Source: CAUYUA01 sp963575675 | Lineage (GTDB): Bacteria; Pseudomonadota; Alphaproteobacteria; Azospirillales; Azospirillaceae | Direction of reading: 5' to 3' | NCBI GenBank assembly: GCA_963575675.1 | Contig: CAUYUA010000122.1 | Coordinates: 1-53,797, forward strand | DNA: 53,797 bases | Shown: piece by piece, positions 1 through 8,610 of the stretch | How positions within the stretch are numbered: the first letter of the stretch is position 1 | Layout of the letters: every line of letters starts with the position of its first letter | Made by a program: the position numbers and the translations under genes | The notes under the pieces: model-generated | What the model was told of the DNA's origin: nothing | Databases searched by the model: none | The model's input: the letters and a program-made list of their open reading frames with translations, nothing else

Positions 1-51
1 GATTTGGACAATCGAACCTTTAGACGCCACAGAAGCCAAACAACCGGTCAC
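1..51 (-). CDS. Possible start of a gene downstream of queA, cut by the window edge
   Basis: A GTG at 51-49 overlaps the queA stop codon (GTGA overlap) and opens a frame of 17 codons that runs off the window without a stop. Such overlaps are typical of co-translated genes. In many alphaproteobacteria tgt follows queA, but the 17 visible residues do not let me recognise Tgt or anything else. Confidence 0.25.
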   Translation of the reverse strand, partial: MTGCLASVASKGSIVQI

Positions 52-1091
52 GACGCTCTCCGCAACAGAGACCCATCTCCATAGGAGTAGAAGCGGTAGC
101 CATTCCGTATGGCATGGTCATAGGCGGCCCGCATCCGTTCGATACCAGCAAATGCGCAAACCAGCACGAAAAGCGTTGAGCGTGGGAGGTGAAAGTTTGT
201 TAATAATCGGTCGACAATTCGGAATTGGCGTCCTGGGGTGATGAAAAGATCAGTGTCTCCGAAAAATGGACGTAAATTTCCTTGTCGATCGGCTACGGTT
301 TCCAGAAGTCGCAGCACTGTGGTGCCTACAGCCGTTACTTGTCCGCCTGCGGAGCGTGCGGCGTTGATGGTTTTTGCAACTTCTTCTGAAATGATTCCGG
401 CTTCTGCGTGCATTTGGTGATCTGCAAGGGACTCCGTTTTGACGGGTAAGAATGTTCCCGCTCCGACGTGCAGCGTCACCGGAACCATGATGACGCCTCG
501 CGCGCGCAGTGATTCGACCAATGATGGCGTGAAATGGAGTCCGGCTGTGGGTGCGGCTATGGCGCCTTCTGTTTGTGCGAAAAGTGTTTGGTAGTCTTCC
601 TGATCTGATGGTTGAGGCCCTTCCGGACGAGGAATATAGGGAGGAAGAGGAATTTCTCCGTGTTTTTTTAAGGCGAGCGACAGAGTGTTATTGGATTCAT
701 TTCCGACTCGGAAACACACACGGACGCCGCCGTCTGGTAGACGACCTAAGACTTCCGCTGAAAAACCCGGAGCAAAGCACACCTCGTCACCTTTCGGAGG
801 CGTTTCGCCGGACGCGCCATAACACGCCAAACATTGGGTTCGGCTTCTGGGCGCAGCAACGGCATTTCGACTTCGACCAACCCACGACGCCCATGCAGGC
901 GCGCCGGAATGACTCGTGTCGTTGAAAACCAACACATCTCCGGGCGACAACAGTGAGGGCAACATCGTCATGCGTTGATCGAGTCGCTGATCGTTTTCCA
1001 CAACCAACAATCGTGCATGATCGCGTGGTCGCGTTGGGTAAGCTGCGATCTGCTCTGGAGGAAGGTCAAAGTCGAAATCGGCCGTTTTCAT
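48..1091 (-). CDS. queA: S-adenosylmethionine:tRNA ribosyltransferase-isomerase QueA, with two frame breaks
   Basis: QueA transfers the ribosyl moiety of S-adenosylmethionine to preQ1 in tRNA to give epoxyqueuosine. The N-terminus (FDFDLPPEQIAAYP), the TAGLHFT motif, the HVGAGTF segment and the C-terminal NFHLPRSTLF and YRFYSYGDG stretches are all characteristic. The stop-to-stop frame is open throughout, but about 45 residues in the middle (roughly 915 down to 790) read as non-family sequence. The proper family sequence (TRVIPARLHGRRG... to ...RPAKRLRK) sits in another frame there. Two nucleotides are missing near 915 and one near 790, so the frame returns. Restored, the protein would be about 348 residues, the normal length. 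Either sequence error or a damaged gene; both edges fit short-repeat slippage (CG unit, G run). Confidence 0.85.
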   Translation of the reverse strand: MKTADFDFDLPPEQIAAYPTRPRDHARLLVVENDQRLDQRMTMLPSLLSPGDVLVFNDTSHSGAPAWASWVGRSRNAVAAPRSRTQCLACYGASGETPPKGDEVCFAPGFSAEVLGRLPDGGVRVCFRVGNESNNTLSLALKKHGEIPLPPYIPRPEGPQPSDQEDYQTLFAQTEGAIAAPTAGLHFTPSLVESLRARGVIMVPVTLHVGAGTFLPVKTESLADHQMHAEAGIISEEVAKTINAARSAGGQVTAVGTTVLRLLETVADRQGNLRPFFGDTDLFITPGRQFRIVDRLLTNFHLPRSTLFVLVCAFAGIERMRAAYDHAIRNGYRFYSYGDGSLLRRAS

Positions 1092-1161
1092 TTTTTAAAG
1101 CCACGGATTGTCGCTGACCTAATATAGCGCATCATGCAATACATGGAATTAGCATAAAATC

Positions 1162-1196
1162 AGACGGGCCCAGAGGCTGTGTTCCTGGACCCGTCT
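1162..1196 (-). terminator. Terminator-like stem-loop of the GAACGCAGTC family, 3' of pheT
   Basis: On the minus strand the arms AGACGGGTCCAG and CTGGGCCCGTCT enclose a loop beginning GAACACAGC, followed by GATTTT. It lies between the end of pheT and the start of queA. It is one of about nine related elements in the window (others near 8491, 12616, 16629, 32545, 33574, 41918, 49354, 53693). Confidence 0.65.
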
Positions 1197-1231
1197 AACT
1201 TCTTTTATTCAGTTTCCTCGATTTCGGCGTT

Positions 1232-3636
1232 TTAGCGGAGAACGCCTCCAGTTGTTTTTCCAACGGAGGCCACCACTTTTCCCGCAATCGTTTCCAAGTC
1301 GGCGTCTGTCAGAGTTTTTCAATCGGCTGCAATGTGATATTGATCGCCACCGATTTTTTTCCGGAATCGACGCCTGGTCCTTGATAGACGTCGAACACCG
1401 AGACGTCTTTGATCAAATTTTTATCGGCGTTTTTTGCGGCGCGTAAGATACGATCCGCCTCAACGGCTTGATCGACGACGAAGGCAAAGTCTCTAACGAC
1501 GGGTTGAAATGGAGCCAATTTCAACATTGGTCTCGCCGTCCCGGTCTTCTTTTTGGGTTGCGGCGCAGCATCGAGGAGGATTTCAAATCCGACGACGGGG
1601 CCTTTTACGCCGACCGCTTCCAACAGATCGGGATGGATTTCGCCGAAACGACCAAGAATTGTTGGTCCTAAGCGCAGGACTCCGGATCGTCCGGGATGAT
1701 ACCAATTCGGAGCATCCGACGTGATTTGTAGATTTGCCGTCGGAGCGCCTGCGGCTTCCAGCGTCGCAAGAGCGTCGCGTGGCGTCGTAAGCGTCTCAGC
1801 GCGAGCGGCGCCGGTCGACCAGTGGCGGGGCAAAGCCGTTCCGGCGCGGATGCCTGCGGCGACCATGTCTTGGTCTTCCGGTTTTGCGCCGCGATAGGTT
1901 GGACCGATTTCAAACAACCCGAGGTCCGGGTGACCGCGATCGGCGTTGCGTCCGGCGGCTTGAATCAGATTGCCGAGAATCGATGGACGCATCACGTCGA
2001 GTTCTGCGCTTATGGGATTAATCAGGCGCAACTCGGTTGGAACGGCGCCGAATCGTTCAGCAAGCGCGCTGGACATAAAGGACCAGGAGACGGCTTCGTT
2101 AAGTCCTCTGGCGGCTAGAACGCGTCGGACGAGACCGATTCGTCGGCGGCGCGGCGTGAGCGCCGGGCGGGTGAGGGAAGCAACGCGCGGCAGAGGTTCG
2201 GTCGGAATATTATCGAAGCCGCGTAGGCGCAAGATTTCTTCGACTAAATCGGCTTCTGCCGTGAACTCTCCGCGCCAACTCGGAGGAACGGCGGAGATCA
2301 TTCCATCCTCAGCGGTCTCGATGGCGAATCCAAGCGCCGTCAGCAGGCGAGTTTGCTCTTCGAGAGGCAGTCGACGCCGCCAAGATCACGAACTCGGGTT
2401 GGACGCAGAGTCAGTATGCGTTTGTATCGGAATCGCGCCCGCAACGACCAATTCTCCGGGAGTTCCGCCACACCAGTCGAGGATCAAACGTGTGGCGCGC
2501 TCCATGCTTCGAAGGCGGCGGCTGAATCGATTCCGCGCTCGAAACGATAACGCGCGTCGGAATCGATTCCAAGTTTGCGACCGCGTGTTGCTGTGCGCAC
2601 GGGATCGAACAGGAGCGCATTCGATGATGACGTCTGTGGTCTCGGCGGAGCATCCTGTGGGCGCGCCGCCGACGATTCCGGCCAAGCTCTGCGCCGTCGC
2701 CTGATCGGCGATGACGGTCATGGACGGGTCGAGATCGTAGGTTTTGCCGTTGAGCGCGGCCAATGACTCGCCAGGGGCGGCGAATCGGACGCGAATGTCT
2801 CCGTTGAGGCGAGCGGAATCGAAAACGTGCAGCGGACGAGCGACGTCGATGGTGAGGTAATTGGTGACGTCGACCAAGGCGGAAATCGGCCGCAAGCCGA
2901 TGGCGGTCAAACGATCTTGAACCCAGCGAGGGCTCTGGCCGTTGCGAACGCCGCGAATCACACGGCCAATAAACAGCGGGCAGACGGAGAGCGCGTCGGA
3001 ATCGATTGTGACCCCGGTTGCGCTGGGGAATTCGCCTTTGACCGGAGATGAGTCGAGATGAGCGCCCGTGAGTGGTTTCAATCGACCGAGACCCGAGGCG
3101 GCCAAGTCGCGGGCGACGCCGCGCACGGCGGCGCAATCGGCGCGATCCGGCGTGAGGGCGATTTCGATCACGGGGTCATTCAGACCGGCGATTTCGGCAA
3201 AAGAAGCGCCAATCGGCGCTTCGTCGGGAAGCTCGATAATGACTGAATGGGCGTCGGACAAGCCGGCTCGTTCAGAGCACAGCATGCCGCAGGATTCGAC
3301 TCCGCGAATAACGCCTTTTTTCAGTTCTGCGCCGGAGTCGGGAATTTTCGTGCCGACGGCGGCGAACACGCCTTTCATGCCGGCGCGCGCGTTAGGGGCT
3401 CCGCAAACGACTTGAAGACGTTCGCGACCGGTGTCGACGACGCAGACTTGGAGCTTGTCGGCGTTCGGATGACGTTCGGCCGAGACAACGTGGGCGACGA
3501 TGAAAGACGCCAAGGCTTTACCGCGATCCTCGACGCCTTCCACTTCCAGGCCGAGGGCGGTTAAGCGGGTGCAGACATCATCAAGGCCGGCGTCGGTTTC
3601 GAGATGATCCTTCAACCAGGACAGGGTAAGTTTCAT
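1232..3636 (-). CDS. pheT: Phenylalanine-tRNA ligase beta subunit PheT, interrupted by about five small indels
   Basis: PheT pairs with PheS to charge tRNA-Phe; the beta chain carries the tRNA-binding OB domain, the B3/B4 editing domain, B5 and the C-terminal anticodon-binding fold. The N-terminal MKLTLSWLKDHLETD, the VVCGAPNAR stretch, ERATRLILDWCGG and the C-terminal FAFVVDQ and SVFDVYQG are diagnostic. Family sequence can be followed to a TAA at 1234-1232, but only by changing frame near 2612 (extra C), 2506 (one base missing), 2419 (two missing), 2366 (one missing) and 1317 (one missing in an A run). Correcting these gives 803 codons including the stop, a whole number and the usual family length, which supports the reconstruction. 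pheS is not adjacent. An essential gene with homopolymer-type breaks suggests sequence error more than true decay. Confidence 0.85.
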
Positions 3637-3642
3637 TGATGA

Positions 3643-3786
3643 TCAGAGTCCCGTCAGCAGAGCGTCATAATATTCCGTGAACGCTTCGCGCGTATTGAGG
3701 ATGCGCGCGCGTTCCGCGTGAAGGTCGGAAGGGGCGTGTGCGCGGAAAGAGCTGAGCGGGTGGGAATTAAACCAGATCCTCGTCAA
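3643..3786 (-). CDS. Possible 47-residue ORF, or the displaced C-terminus of the upstream membrane protein
   Basis: A TTG-initiated frame ends with TGA only six bases before the pheT start. Its composition is protein-like (it ends TREAFTEYYDALLTGL) but I do not recognise it. It overlaps the end of the membrane-protein gene at 3767-4180 in another frame. Removing one G of a GG pair near 3772 would fuse the two into a protein of about 180 residues ending in this sequence. Given the many indels just downstream in pheT, that fusion is a real possibility. Low confidence either way. Confidence 0.3.
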   Translation of the reverse strand: MTRIWFNSHPLSSFRAHAPSDLHAERARILNTREAFTEYYDALLTGL

Positions 3787-4180
3787 GCCGTCGTTGCGCA
3801 TGGGCCAAAGCTTCGAAAATCTCCTTACTACGTTTCAGCTTGTTTTCGGTAGCAGTTTTGCGAGCTTCTTCACGTTCTTCCATGGATGAGGAATTGTAAG
3901 ACAAGAGCGCAGGCAAGGCGCCTCCGTCGTCTGATCCGGAGATCCAACCAGAGTTTATGGCGTCAACGTAGCGACCGCTGCGCCACCCGATGCCGAAGGT
4001 TTTTTCAGCCGCGATTTGGCGTGCGTTGGAGATATCCAGAGGCGTTTGAGCGTCTCTTGCTGCAATTTTTTCTTCAACGTTTTCTGTGATGATGACGACT
4101 TTTTTGATGAAAACGATGATGGCCAGGAAAATAAAGCTGACGAACAAAATGAACGCCAAGACCAGCCAGACGAGCTTCAT
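3767..4180 (-). CDS. Small single-pass membrane protein of unknown function
   Basis: The 137-residue product starts with a strongly hydrophobic segment (residues 3-27, MKLVWLVLAFILFV... to ...IVFIK), followed by a charged, soluble domain of about 110 residues. The end is a likely helical region rich in Glu, Arg and Lys (SMEEREEARKTATENKLKRSKE). I recognise no family. It lies about 90 bases downstream of the TraG/HerA-like ATPase on the same strand, so the two may be co-transcribed and the protein could be a membrane partner of the ATPase; this is inference from position. The true C-terminus may continue in another frame. Confidence 0.65.
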   Translation of the reverse strand: MKLVWLVLAFILFVSFIFLAIIVFIKKVVIITENVEEKIAARDAQTPLDISNARQIAAEKTFGIGWRSGRYVDAINSGWISGSDDGGALPALLSYNSSSMEEREEARKTATENKLKRSKEIFEALAHAQRRLDEDLV

Positions 4181-4270
4181 CGGAGCACTCCATGCACGCC
4201 AAAGAGCGAAAAAAAGACAGGCGACGGAAAATTCCGGCGTTTCATAATCCCGGTGCTTTATGTTGAGACG

Positions 4271-6025
4271 TCAACTCTTTCCGGTGGCGTTGGACTCGAC
4301 CGCATTTGAAACCGCATTTGAAACCGCATTTGAAGACAAGACTGAGTCGCTCGGCTTTTCAAGGCTCGTTTTCTCTGGGAGGAGGCGATAGTATTCGTTT
4401 GTCTGCCTCTCTTTAACCTTCTCCCAATCTTCAGCCGCCATGCAATGACGTTCGGCGTGGATGTGTTCGGCGGGACGAAGCTTGAAAGTGGGATGATTGC
4501 CGATTTGGCAGAAAAACTCTTTTGATTGAAGCATGCGCATGCTTCCTTCGTCGACGCCCATTTGCTTGGCCATGCGTTGATCGTCGGCGGCGTGTCCGGC
4601 GAATTTTAGATGCGCGTTCATCAGCAGCAAGGTTTGGAGGTGAGGAGGAAGTCCCTGACCGCATCCGGATTGCGCCAGCGTAAGATGGAGTTGATAGCGA
4701 TCTCCTCGTTCGAAAAGAATCTCCAAATCACTACCCATATAGTGGTGGCATTCGTCAACAAATAAGTGGACCGGCGTGCGTTTTCCACCGGAATTGAGTT
4801 GATGAAGGACAATGCTGAGGATGTTGGCGATGATCATGCGGCCAATCATTTCACTGGCGTCGTCTCCCATGGCGCCTTTCGCCAGATTGATTACAATAAT
4901 TTTTTGTTGCTCGATGGCTTGGGCGAGGTCAATGGAGCTTTCTCCATTGACCAGATTGAAGAAAGCCGGAGAGTGAAAGGCGTTTTGTATTTTATTGTGA
5001 ATGGCCCAGCGAATCTCTTTATAGGCTGGGGCATGGAATTCATCGGTAAAGAACTCGGCGATTTGTGGACGCGCAGACTGACGCCCAAGAGCGATCAGAG
5101 ATTCGTTCTTGCGGTCATCCATGAAATTTTGCAAAGCGCGCAGCGTGCCTTGTTCGGCGTCAAGAAGAGTTAATAAGCACGGTAGGAGCATTGTGCGCAA
5201 ATCATGCGTCGCATTGCCGGTTAGACGATCACGGAGGAGGTCGGCAAAGGTGGTCGCCAAATGTTGGGCGACGATGTCCAGAGTTCCGACTCGGCCGCCG
5301 GAGTTCATGCTTTTTCCGACGTCCAGGGGATTGAGGACAGGGGATGCGTTTGGAGTTAAAAACGGATCAATGTAAACCAGGCGATCGTTGGAGGCGAACT
5401 CCTCCCATCGCGACACTTGTTTGGCTAAATCTCCGTGAGGGTCAATCACCACGATGGCTGCGGGAATGTCCGGACGAGTGACGTAACCATGGATGAGAAG
5501 TTTTAGAAGCTCGCGCCGTTCGTTTCCGGCCCAGGAGACGATATAACTGTGACGGTGACGGTCTCGCTCTGAGATTCTTGCGCCGATTTCGGCAAACAGC
5601 GTGGCGGCGAATTCCGGAACCACATCGCATAAATAATTAAGATACCCCCCCCAATCGCGCGTATGTTTGTAAGGACGGTATAATTGTTGCAAACGCGAGG
5701 CCGTGACGCCGGTGTTTTGGTCTATCGCGTCGATTCGACGCACCCACTTCAGAAATTCGTCATAAAGGAAATAGGCGTTTCGTTCGATGAAGCTGTTTAG
5801 CTCATGGTCGCCTTCTTCGAACAAAGGCAGCCGGAGTAAATCGTCGATTTCGCGATCCACGATTTGTCGGCGGCGGAGGGTGGCCGCTTGCAGGGCTGCT
5901 GGGCACTCTGCAATTTTAAAGGTTCCCAGATAGTGAGACGGATCGCTGCTGGTCGCCGCCGGCAGTCCGAGTGTTTCACAAGCCGTTCTCTGGTAATTAC
6001 CTACTTTTGCCGGAATCCAAGTCAC
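4271..6025 (-). CDS. Orphan TraG/TraD/HerA-like ATPase with degenerate Walker A motif
   Basis: The 584-residue protein has the layout of DNA-pumping ATPases of the HerA/VirB4/TraG superfamily. VVIDPHGDLA is at about 192-201, VINLAKGAMGDDASEMIGR at about 378-396, a Walker B with catalytic acid HLFVDECHHY at 420-429, and further on the sensor-like stretch TLAQSGCGQGLPPHLQ. Where the P-loop should be (about 161-178) it reads IVSWAGNERRELLKLL instead of a G-x4-GKS/T form, so both the Lys and the Ser/Thr are replaced by Arg. It starts at GTG 6025, with GGAG nine bases upstream. The C-terminus carries three perfect 12-bp repeats encoding SNAV. No relaxase, pilus or other conjugation gene is nearby, so this is a stand-alone chromosomal gene. 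It may bind nucleotide differently or be a structural pseudo-ATPase. Confidence 0.75.
   Translation of the reverse strand: MTWIPAKVGNYQRTACETLGLPAATSSDPSHYLGTFKIAECPAALQAATLRRRQIVDREIDDLLRLPLFEEGDHELNSFIERNAYFLYDEFLKWVRRIDAIDQNTGVTASRLQQLYRPYKHTRDWGGYLNYLCDVVPEFAATLFAEIGARISERDRHRHSYIVSWAGNERRELLKLLIHGYVTRPDIPAAIVVIDPHGDLAKQVSRWEEFASNDRLVYIDPFLTPNASPVLNPLDVGKSMNSGGRVGTLDIVAQHLATTFADLLRDRLTGNATHDLRTMLLPCLLTLLDAEQGTLRALQNFMDDRKNESLIALGRQSARPQIAEFFTDEFHAPAYKEIRWAIHNKIQNAFHSPAFFNLVNGESSIDLAQAIEQQKIIVINLAKGAMGDDASEMIGRMIIANILSIVLHQLNSGGKRTPVHLFVDECHHYMGSDLEILFERGDRYQLHLTLAQSGCGQGLPPHLQTLLLMNAHLKFAGHAADDQRMAKQMGVDEGSMRMLQSKEFFCQIGNHPTFKLRPAEHIHAERHCMAAEDWEKVKERQTNEYYRLLPEKTSLEKPSDSVLSSNAVSNAVSNAVESNATGKS
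4300..4335. repeat. Three tandem 12-bp repeats inside the ATPase C-terminus
   Basis: The unit CCGCATTTGAAA occurs three times (last copy with one change) and encodes SNAV three times on the minus strand. Being a multiple of three it keeps the frame; copy-number change by slippage would only lengthen or shorten the tail. Confidence 0.8.
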
Positions 6026-6561
6026 CGGATCGTCTCCGCCGTCTTGTTTATGATATTGTGCGAGTTATGTTTTTCGAGAGGAGGGTCGGATGTTGACGCT
6101 GAAGCTTTTTTAGGAATTTTTATGCAACCTGTTGAGGTCTTTGTACGATTTTATTGAGTTTGGCGTTGATTGCGTTTTGTGTAGTTTTTATGCGTTTGAT
6201 CGTCTGCGTCTCTCTGCGCCTCTACTGCGTCTCAGTGTTTACAGACGCTTTTTTGCGCCGTCAAAAAAAGACCCATTCTAGAGCTTAACTCGGTTCGGAG
6301 GGAACGACAAGAAACTTTCCTATCTTTTTGACGACGGTTTTGGAATACCAAGCAAGGGGCGTCGGAAGAGACGTCGACCAATAAGAAATTCACTTAAGAT
6401 CAGGAATGCGCAAACTTCGAGGTTATGGCTTTGAAAGGCCTCCTAACCTTTGGCGTATTCCGAGCAAAGTCATGATCGGAAGGGATGGAAGCTAATGCCG
6501 TTATGTGCGACGTTGCGATTTGTGGTATTGTTTTGACGGTTCGTTCCGGGTGAGGCGTTCG
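6026..6561. other. Intergenic region without a recognised gene
   Basis: This divergent gap between the ATPase (minus) and the pentapeptide protein (plus) holds no ORF with protein-like composition. It contains a CT-rich patch with three near-copies of an 11-base CTGCGTCTC unit at about 6203-6234 and an A run at 6262-6268. Promoters for both flanking genes must lie here but I see no convincing hexamer pair. Confidence 0.5.
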
Positions 6562-6636
6562 ATGAAACAGAGAAAATTCTTTCTTCGCCAAATCATTGTG
6601 ATTTCGTGTTTTTTCTCGGCGATGGGAATAAAATTC

Positions 6637-7128
6637 ATGCGCTTGGCGTTAATGATCGCCGCTGTGTGTGTGTTGGGGGGAGAGGGCGTGGCGAAGGCCG
6701 AATGCACGGATCCGGCGGCGCCTCAAGTGAATTGGCGACGCTGTTTCCACGACGGTCGAGATATGAACAAAGTTGATCTATCCGGGGCCATGCTGCGGGA
6801 CGGGACTTTTCAGCGTTCGAATCTGTCCGGAGCCATATTGAAAGGCGCCGACGCTTATCGCGCCAAGTTTGTTAGCGCGCAACTCGTCAGGACGGATTTC
6901 TCCGGCGCTCGTCTGATCGAGGCCGATTTCACGCGAGCGGATTTGACGGGGGCTCTTTTGATCGGCGCCGATCTTCGAAGCGCAAAGCTCGTCAACGCCG
7001 ATTTGCGCAACGCTGATTTAACTTCAGCGCGGTTGGAGCGCGCCGATTTGCGTAACGCCGATCTTTCCGGAGCGCGATGGGGAGAGGGGCGGGTGTGCGC
7101 GCCTGCGTCGATTGGGCAGTGTAATTGA
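6637..7128 (+). CDS. Secreted pentapeptide-repeat protein
   Basis: From ATG 6637 the product is 163 residues: a signal peptide (MRLALMIAAVCVLGGEGVAKA, cleavage before EC), a short Cys-containing linker, then about 16 pentapeptide units of the A(D/N)LXX type (for example NADLRNADLTSARLERADLRNADLSGA). The C-terminus ends in a Cys pair region (VCAPASIGQC). Pentapeptide repeats fold into a right-handed quadrilateral beta helix; in a periplasmic setting the partner is unknown. An earlier in-frame ATG at 6562 behind GAGG would give a 46-residue leader, too long for an ordinary signal peptide, so I prefer 6637 but without a good ribosome site. Unlike the long cytoplasmic pentapeptide protein at 50826-52160 it is exported. 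Confidence 0.75.
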   Translation: MRLALMIAAVCVLGGEGVAKAECTDPAAPQVNWRRCFHDGRDMNKVDLSGAMLRDGTFQRSNLSGAILKGADAYRAKFVSAQLVRTDFSGARLIEADFTRADLTGALLIGADLRSAKLVNADLRNADLTSARLERADLRNADLSGARWGEGRVCAPASIGQCN

Positions 7129-7416
7129 ATCATTCGGCATATGTCTGTTTTGTTATGAAAAAATTGTCCTAAATTGCTTTCGTTGCTGTAATCATATGTT
7201 TGTTCTATGGTGGCGTAACGTGCGGCGTCGAGTTCGGCTCTTTGGAGCGACGCACTCTCTAGAGTGATTTTTTTTGAGACTCTAGGGTCATTCTTTAGAG
7301 CGAAAGCAACAGGCTTTTAGAGCGACGCAACGTGCGGCAATTCTGTCGAATCGACTTTTTGGGTTCGTCGTTGGCCTTTTGGCGACGGAAATTAGGATGT
7401 GGAGATCGGGTTCATC

Positions 7417-8451
7417 ATGAGCGATCTAGAGCGGGTTCAAGAGCTGGCGCGTTTGGCGATGGACCGGTTGACGGCGGAGGGACTCGGGCCGACGCCGGAG
7501 AATTTTACATTGTGGTTCACCTATTATAGCGGTGAAATGCCTGATCTTACGCGCGCGGTGGACGTGACGTTTCGCGATAAATCGCCTTTTACGCAAGCGC
7601 GCGCGGATGAGCTGTTTAAAAATTTCTTCAGTATGGACGCCGAAACCAAATTATTGCGGGAAACCAGTGACCGCACTCAATCGGCGCTGACGAAGGTTCT
7701 GGATATGCTTCAAGCCGTCGCCGGAGACACGGGGCGTTATGGCGAAGCGCTGGATGGGTTCAGCGGACAGCTTCGGCAAGGCCTCAGCCGCGAGCAGCTT
7801 CGCTCCATGCTGACGGATATTCTTCGTGAAACCAAGAATATCTCAGCAGAACAAGAGAGACTTCAAAATCATCTCATTGACACCACTCATCAATTAACGG
7901 AATTAAGAGCGCATTTGCATGTCGCGCAGCGCGAAGCTCTGACCGACGGCCTCACCGGAATTTCCAATCGTAAAGCCTTTGACGCCGCTCTTCATGATGC
8001 GGTCGTTGATGCTCAGGTGCAGAACACCTCGCTTTGCTTGGTGATGGTCGATATCGATTTCTTCAAAAAATTCAACGACTCTCATGGACACTTGATCGGA
8101 GATCTTGTGCTTAAGCTTGTCGCCCGCGTTTTGACTGAGTGCATAAAGGGGCGTGACACGGCGGCTCGTTACGGTGGGGAGGAATTCTCGATTATTTTGC
8201 CGCGCACTGTTTTAGAGAATGCGGGCATGTTGGCCAATCAGATTCGAATTTCCGTTGGATCGCGGCAAATCATTAACCGCACGCGCAACGAATCTTTCGG
8301 AGCCATTACGTTGTCGATGGGCGTCGCGCAGTACCGAATCGGCGAAGAAATTCCCGACTTCATTAAGCGAGCGGATATGGCGCTTTATATGGCCAAGCAT
8401 ACCGGGCGCAATCGGGTCTGCTTAGAAACCGAGTTGCCGAACGGGGGATGA
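7417..8451 (+). CDS. Diguanylate cyclase (GGDEF domain, GGEEF active site)
   Basis: It makes cyclic di-GMP from two GTP. The C-terminal half carries the full GGDEF fold: LTDGLTGISNRKAFD, the metal-binding VMVDIDFFKKFND, the active site RYGGEEF, and the closing SMGVAQY and ADMALYMAKHTGRN. The GGEEF variant is normally active. The position of the inhibitory RxxD site holds KGRD, so product inhibition through that site is doubtful. The N-terminal 170 residues are soluble, helical and probably sensory (SDLERVQELARLAMDRLTAEG). I start at ATG 7417, which is preceded by GGAG, rather than the in-frame GTG at 7399. A terminator-like stem-loop follows. Confidence 0.9.
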   Translation: MSDLERVQELARLAMDRLTAEGLGPTPENFTLWFTYYSGEMPDLTRAVDVTFRDKSPFTQARADELFKNFFSMDAETKLLRETSDRTQSALTKVLDMLQAVAGDTGRYGEALDGFSGQLRQGLSREQLRSMLTDILRETKNISAEQERLQNHLIDTTHQLTELRAHLHVAQREALTDGLTGISNRKAFDAALHDAVVDAQVQNTSLCLVMVDIDFFKKFNDSHGHLIGDLVLKLVARVLTECIKGRDTAARYGGEEFSIILPRTVLENAGMLANQIRISVGSRQIINRTRNESFGAITLSMGVAQYRIGEEIPDFIKRADMALYMAKHTGRNRVCLETELPNGG

Positions 8452-8490
8452 ATTCCGTAATTGTTTCATAAAATGAAATGATTGAATTAA

Positions 8491-8523
8491 AAAGGGTCCA
8501 GAAACGCAGTTCCTGGACCCTTT
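8491..8523 (+). terminator. Rho-independent terminator of the GAACGCAGTC family, 3' of the diguanylate cyclase
   Basis: Perfect arms AAAGGGTCCAG and CTGGACCCTTT enclose a loop AAACGCAGTTC, followed by a run of eight T beginning inside the right arm. It lies between two convergent genes and could also serve the minus-strand ecm, which ends at 8611. Confidence 0.9.
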
Positions 8524-8610
8524 TTTTTAATTTCTTAATGCGACGTGTTTCGAATTGCTCCTCATCGATGTTCTAATCTGAATCAAAGGATCGAAAGAGG
8601 GGCAAATTCC

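Noticed and set aside
3767..6025. Integrated conjugative element
   Set aside because: Only one TraG/HerA-like gene is present, with no relaxase, mating-pair genes, integrase or flanking repeats.
6400..6425. Tenth copy of the GAACGCAGTC element (GATCAGGAATGCG)
   Set aside because: Only about ten bases match and there is no complementary right arm.
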